Part shown: one piece after another, positions 62,946 to 64,000 of the stretch | Position numbering within the stretch: position 1 is the first letter of the stretch | How the letters are laid out: every line of letters starts with the position of its first letter | Assembly: GCF_002952215.1 (NCBI RefSeq) | Contig: NZ_CP022600.1 | Location: forward strand, 2,046,001-2,110,000 | Source of the DNA: Porphyrobacter sp. HT-58-2 | Lineage (GTDB): Bacteria > Pseudomonadota > Alphaproteobacteria > Sphingomonadales > Sphingomonadaceae | Length of the DNA stretch: 64,000 bases | Direction of reading: 5' to 3' | Translations under genes and position numbers: made by a program | Notes under the pieces: model-generated | The model's input: the letters and a program-made list of their open reading frames with translations, nothing else | Told to the model about the DNA's origin: nothing | The model's database searches: none

Positions 62946-64000
62946 TCAGGCGCCGAAGCGGGCTGGCGAAAACATCTCTGGCGTCAGGCCTGCAGCGGTG
63001 CAGTCTTCGGGGAAGGGCAGACCCAGCACGGCCGCCGCTGCGATGCGCGACAGGGCAGGGGCGGTCTGGAACCCAGCGCCGCCTTGCCCGGCGCACCAGA
63101 TGAACCCCGGCGCGCCCGCCGCATGGCCCACCAACGGCAATTCGTCAGGCGCGAAACTTCTGAGGCCTGCCCAGCTGTGGGCGATGCGGCGGATGGCGAG
63201 GGTGGTCGCCCGTTCCACCCGGTCAGCGGCAATCGCGATGTCGAGTTCCTCGGGCGCGGCGTCGCAAGGCTCGGATGGGGTCTGGTCCATGCTTGAGGCG
63301 AGGATCTGGCTGCGGCCTTCGGGCAGCAGGTAGAAGCCTTCGCCCACGGTCTTGGTGAAGGGCCAATTGCGCACGTCTTCGTCCGCGGGCGCAGCAAAGC
63401 TGATCACGGTTCGGCGGCGCGGCTGAAGGCCGATGGGGGTGACCCCGGCCATGCGGGCTACTTCATCCGCCCAAGCGCCCGCCGCATTGACGAGCAGCGG
63501 CGCAGCAAAGCCGCCCGCCGACGTCTCCACCCGCCAGCCAGCCCCCTCGTGCGCAATCGCCGCTACCTGCGCGCCTGTCACCAGAGTGCCGCCATGGGTG
63601 CGCAGCGCCGCCACATCGGCCTGCAGCATCGCGTTGGTATCGAGCTTCAGTGACCCGCGATCGACCAGCGCCGCGGCGCAGGCGTCGGGCCTCAAGGCGG
63701 GCATCAGCGCCAGCGCATCGTCCGGCCCGATCCGGCTGTAATCGCAGCCATAGAGCCGGTGGACATCCTCCAGCGCATCGAGCGCCGCAATCTGGCCTGC
63801 CGCAGCGATATGCAGCGCGGGATGGATGCTGCCATGTGCGGCGAGGTCGGCCATGCTCAGCGCCGTCAGGGTGCGCACCGGTTCGTTGCCGAGGCCGTAA
63901 TGCGCGAAGGCGACCGAGCGGCCCGAGGCGTGGTAGCCGGGCGCGCTCTCGCCCTCCAGCACCGTCACCGTGGCGTGCCCCGCCAGCCGCGCCGCCAGAG
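62946..64000 (-). CDS. FAD-dependent amino-acid oxidase-like protein (5' end outside window)
   Basis: About 350 C-terminal residues; the frame continues to the right edge and lacks the N-terminal Rossmann motif, which should lie beyond it. The visible part has VTVLEGESAPGYHASGRSVA, LVNAAGAWADEVARMAGVTP, FYLLPEGRSQILASSMDQTP and a closing GFIWCAGQGGAGFQTAPAL. This is the DAO/glycine-oxidase/DadA-type layout. Substrate unknown; D-amino acids or glycine-like amines are typical. Confidence 0.82.
   Translation of the reverse strand, partial: LAARLAGHATVTVLEGESAPGYHASGRSVAFAHYGLGNEPVRTLTALSMADLAAHGSIHPALHIAAAGQIAALDALEDVHRLYGCDYSRIGPDDALALMPALRPDACAAALVDRGSLKLDTNAMLQADVAALRTHGGTLVTGAQVAAIAHEGAGWRVETSAGGFAAPLLVNAAGAWADEVARMAGVTPIGLQPRRRTVISFAAPADEDVRNWPFTKTVGEGFYLLPEGRSQILASSMDQTPSEPCDAAPEELDIAIAADRVERATTLAIRRIAHSWAGLRSFAPDELPLVGHAAGAPGFIWCAGQGGAGFQTAPALSRIAAAAVLGLPFPEDCTAAGLTPEMFSPARFGA

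Overview
The window is GC-rich, densely packed alphaproteobacterial chromosome. C4-type 5-aminolevulinate synthase, a betaine-lipid btaAB pair, the carboxynorspermidine route to spermidine, HAF-repeat autotransporter and DUF11 surface proteins, and exosortase-A-associated glycosylation genes together suggest the Sphingomonadales, most likely an Erythrobacteraceae-type marine bacterium. This placement rests on recognition of the proteins, not on an alignment. No rRNA gene, complete tRNA gene, CRISPR array or prophage was seen.

Positions 1-14085 look accessory. They hold the end of a large surface protein, a 1.8-kaa beta-helix protein built from two tandem 2.1-kb copies, a decayed IS21-family istB remnant, a DUF11 protein whose last ~110 residues resemble the end of the beta-helix protein, a monooxygenase/lipoprotein hydrolase pair, and a RelE/NadS-type toxin-antitoxin module. 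The segment ends at 14069-14085 in a 17-nt copy of what I recall as a tRNA-Met 3' end, preceded by two TTGGGGGTA repeats. This is the layout of an attachment-site scar at the right edge of a genomic island.

Positions 14360-24000 hold a cyanophycin-synthetase-like ATP-grasp protein whose Mur-ligase part has lost its P-loop, overlapping a methyltransferase gene; a HAF autotransporter with an FNR-type box and a lux-box-like dyad upstream; a LuxR-family regulator; a divergent ScfR/RamB-type regulator with three TTGCAAA motifs in its promoter; and btaAB for phosphorus-free betaine lipids.

Positions 24000-37000 hold a threonine dehydratase, carboxynorspermidine dehydrogenase and decarboxylase, and an ornithine-type decarboxylase, which together form a spermidine pathway. 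Between them lie YbjN, DUF3137 and LemA genes. Then come a thiolase, a MaoC hydratase, and a divergent exosortase-associated O-glycosylation ligase/glycosyltransferase pair without an exosortase in view.

Positions 37000-64000 are mostly housekeeping: gltBD, a dehalogenase, a nitroreductase, hemA, murI, plsY, dprA, topA, a CheY-like protein, era-rnc-lepB, pgi, a DEAD-box helicase, gor, a methyltransferase and a truncated amino-acid oxidase.

Three otherwise intact genes (DUF3137 protein, a lipoprotein, the DEAD-box helicase) are each broken by one missing base in a C/G homopolymer. This pattern fits base-calling or assembly error better than three independent pseudogenes, though a variable tract cannot be excluded for the lipoprotein.
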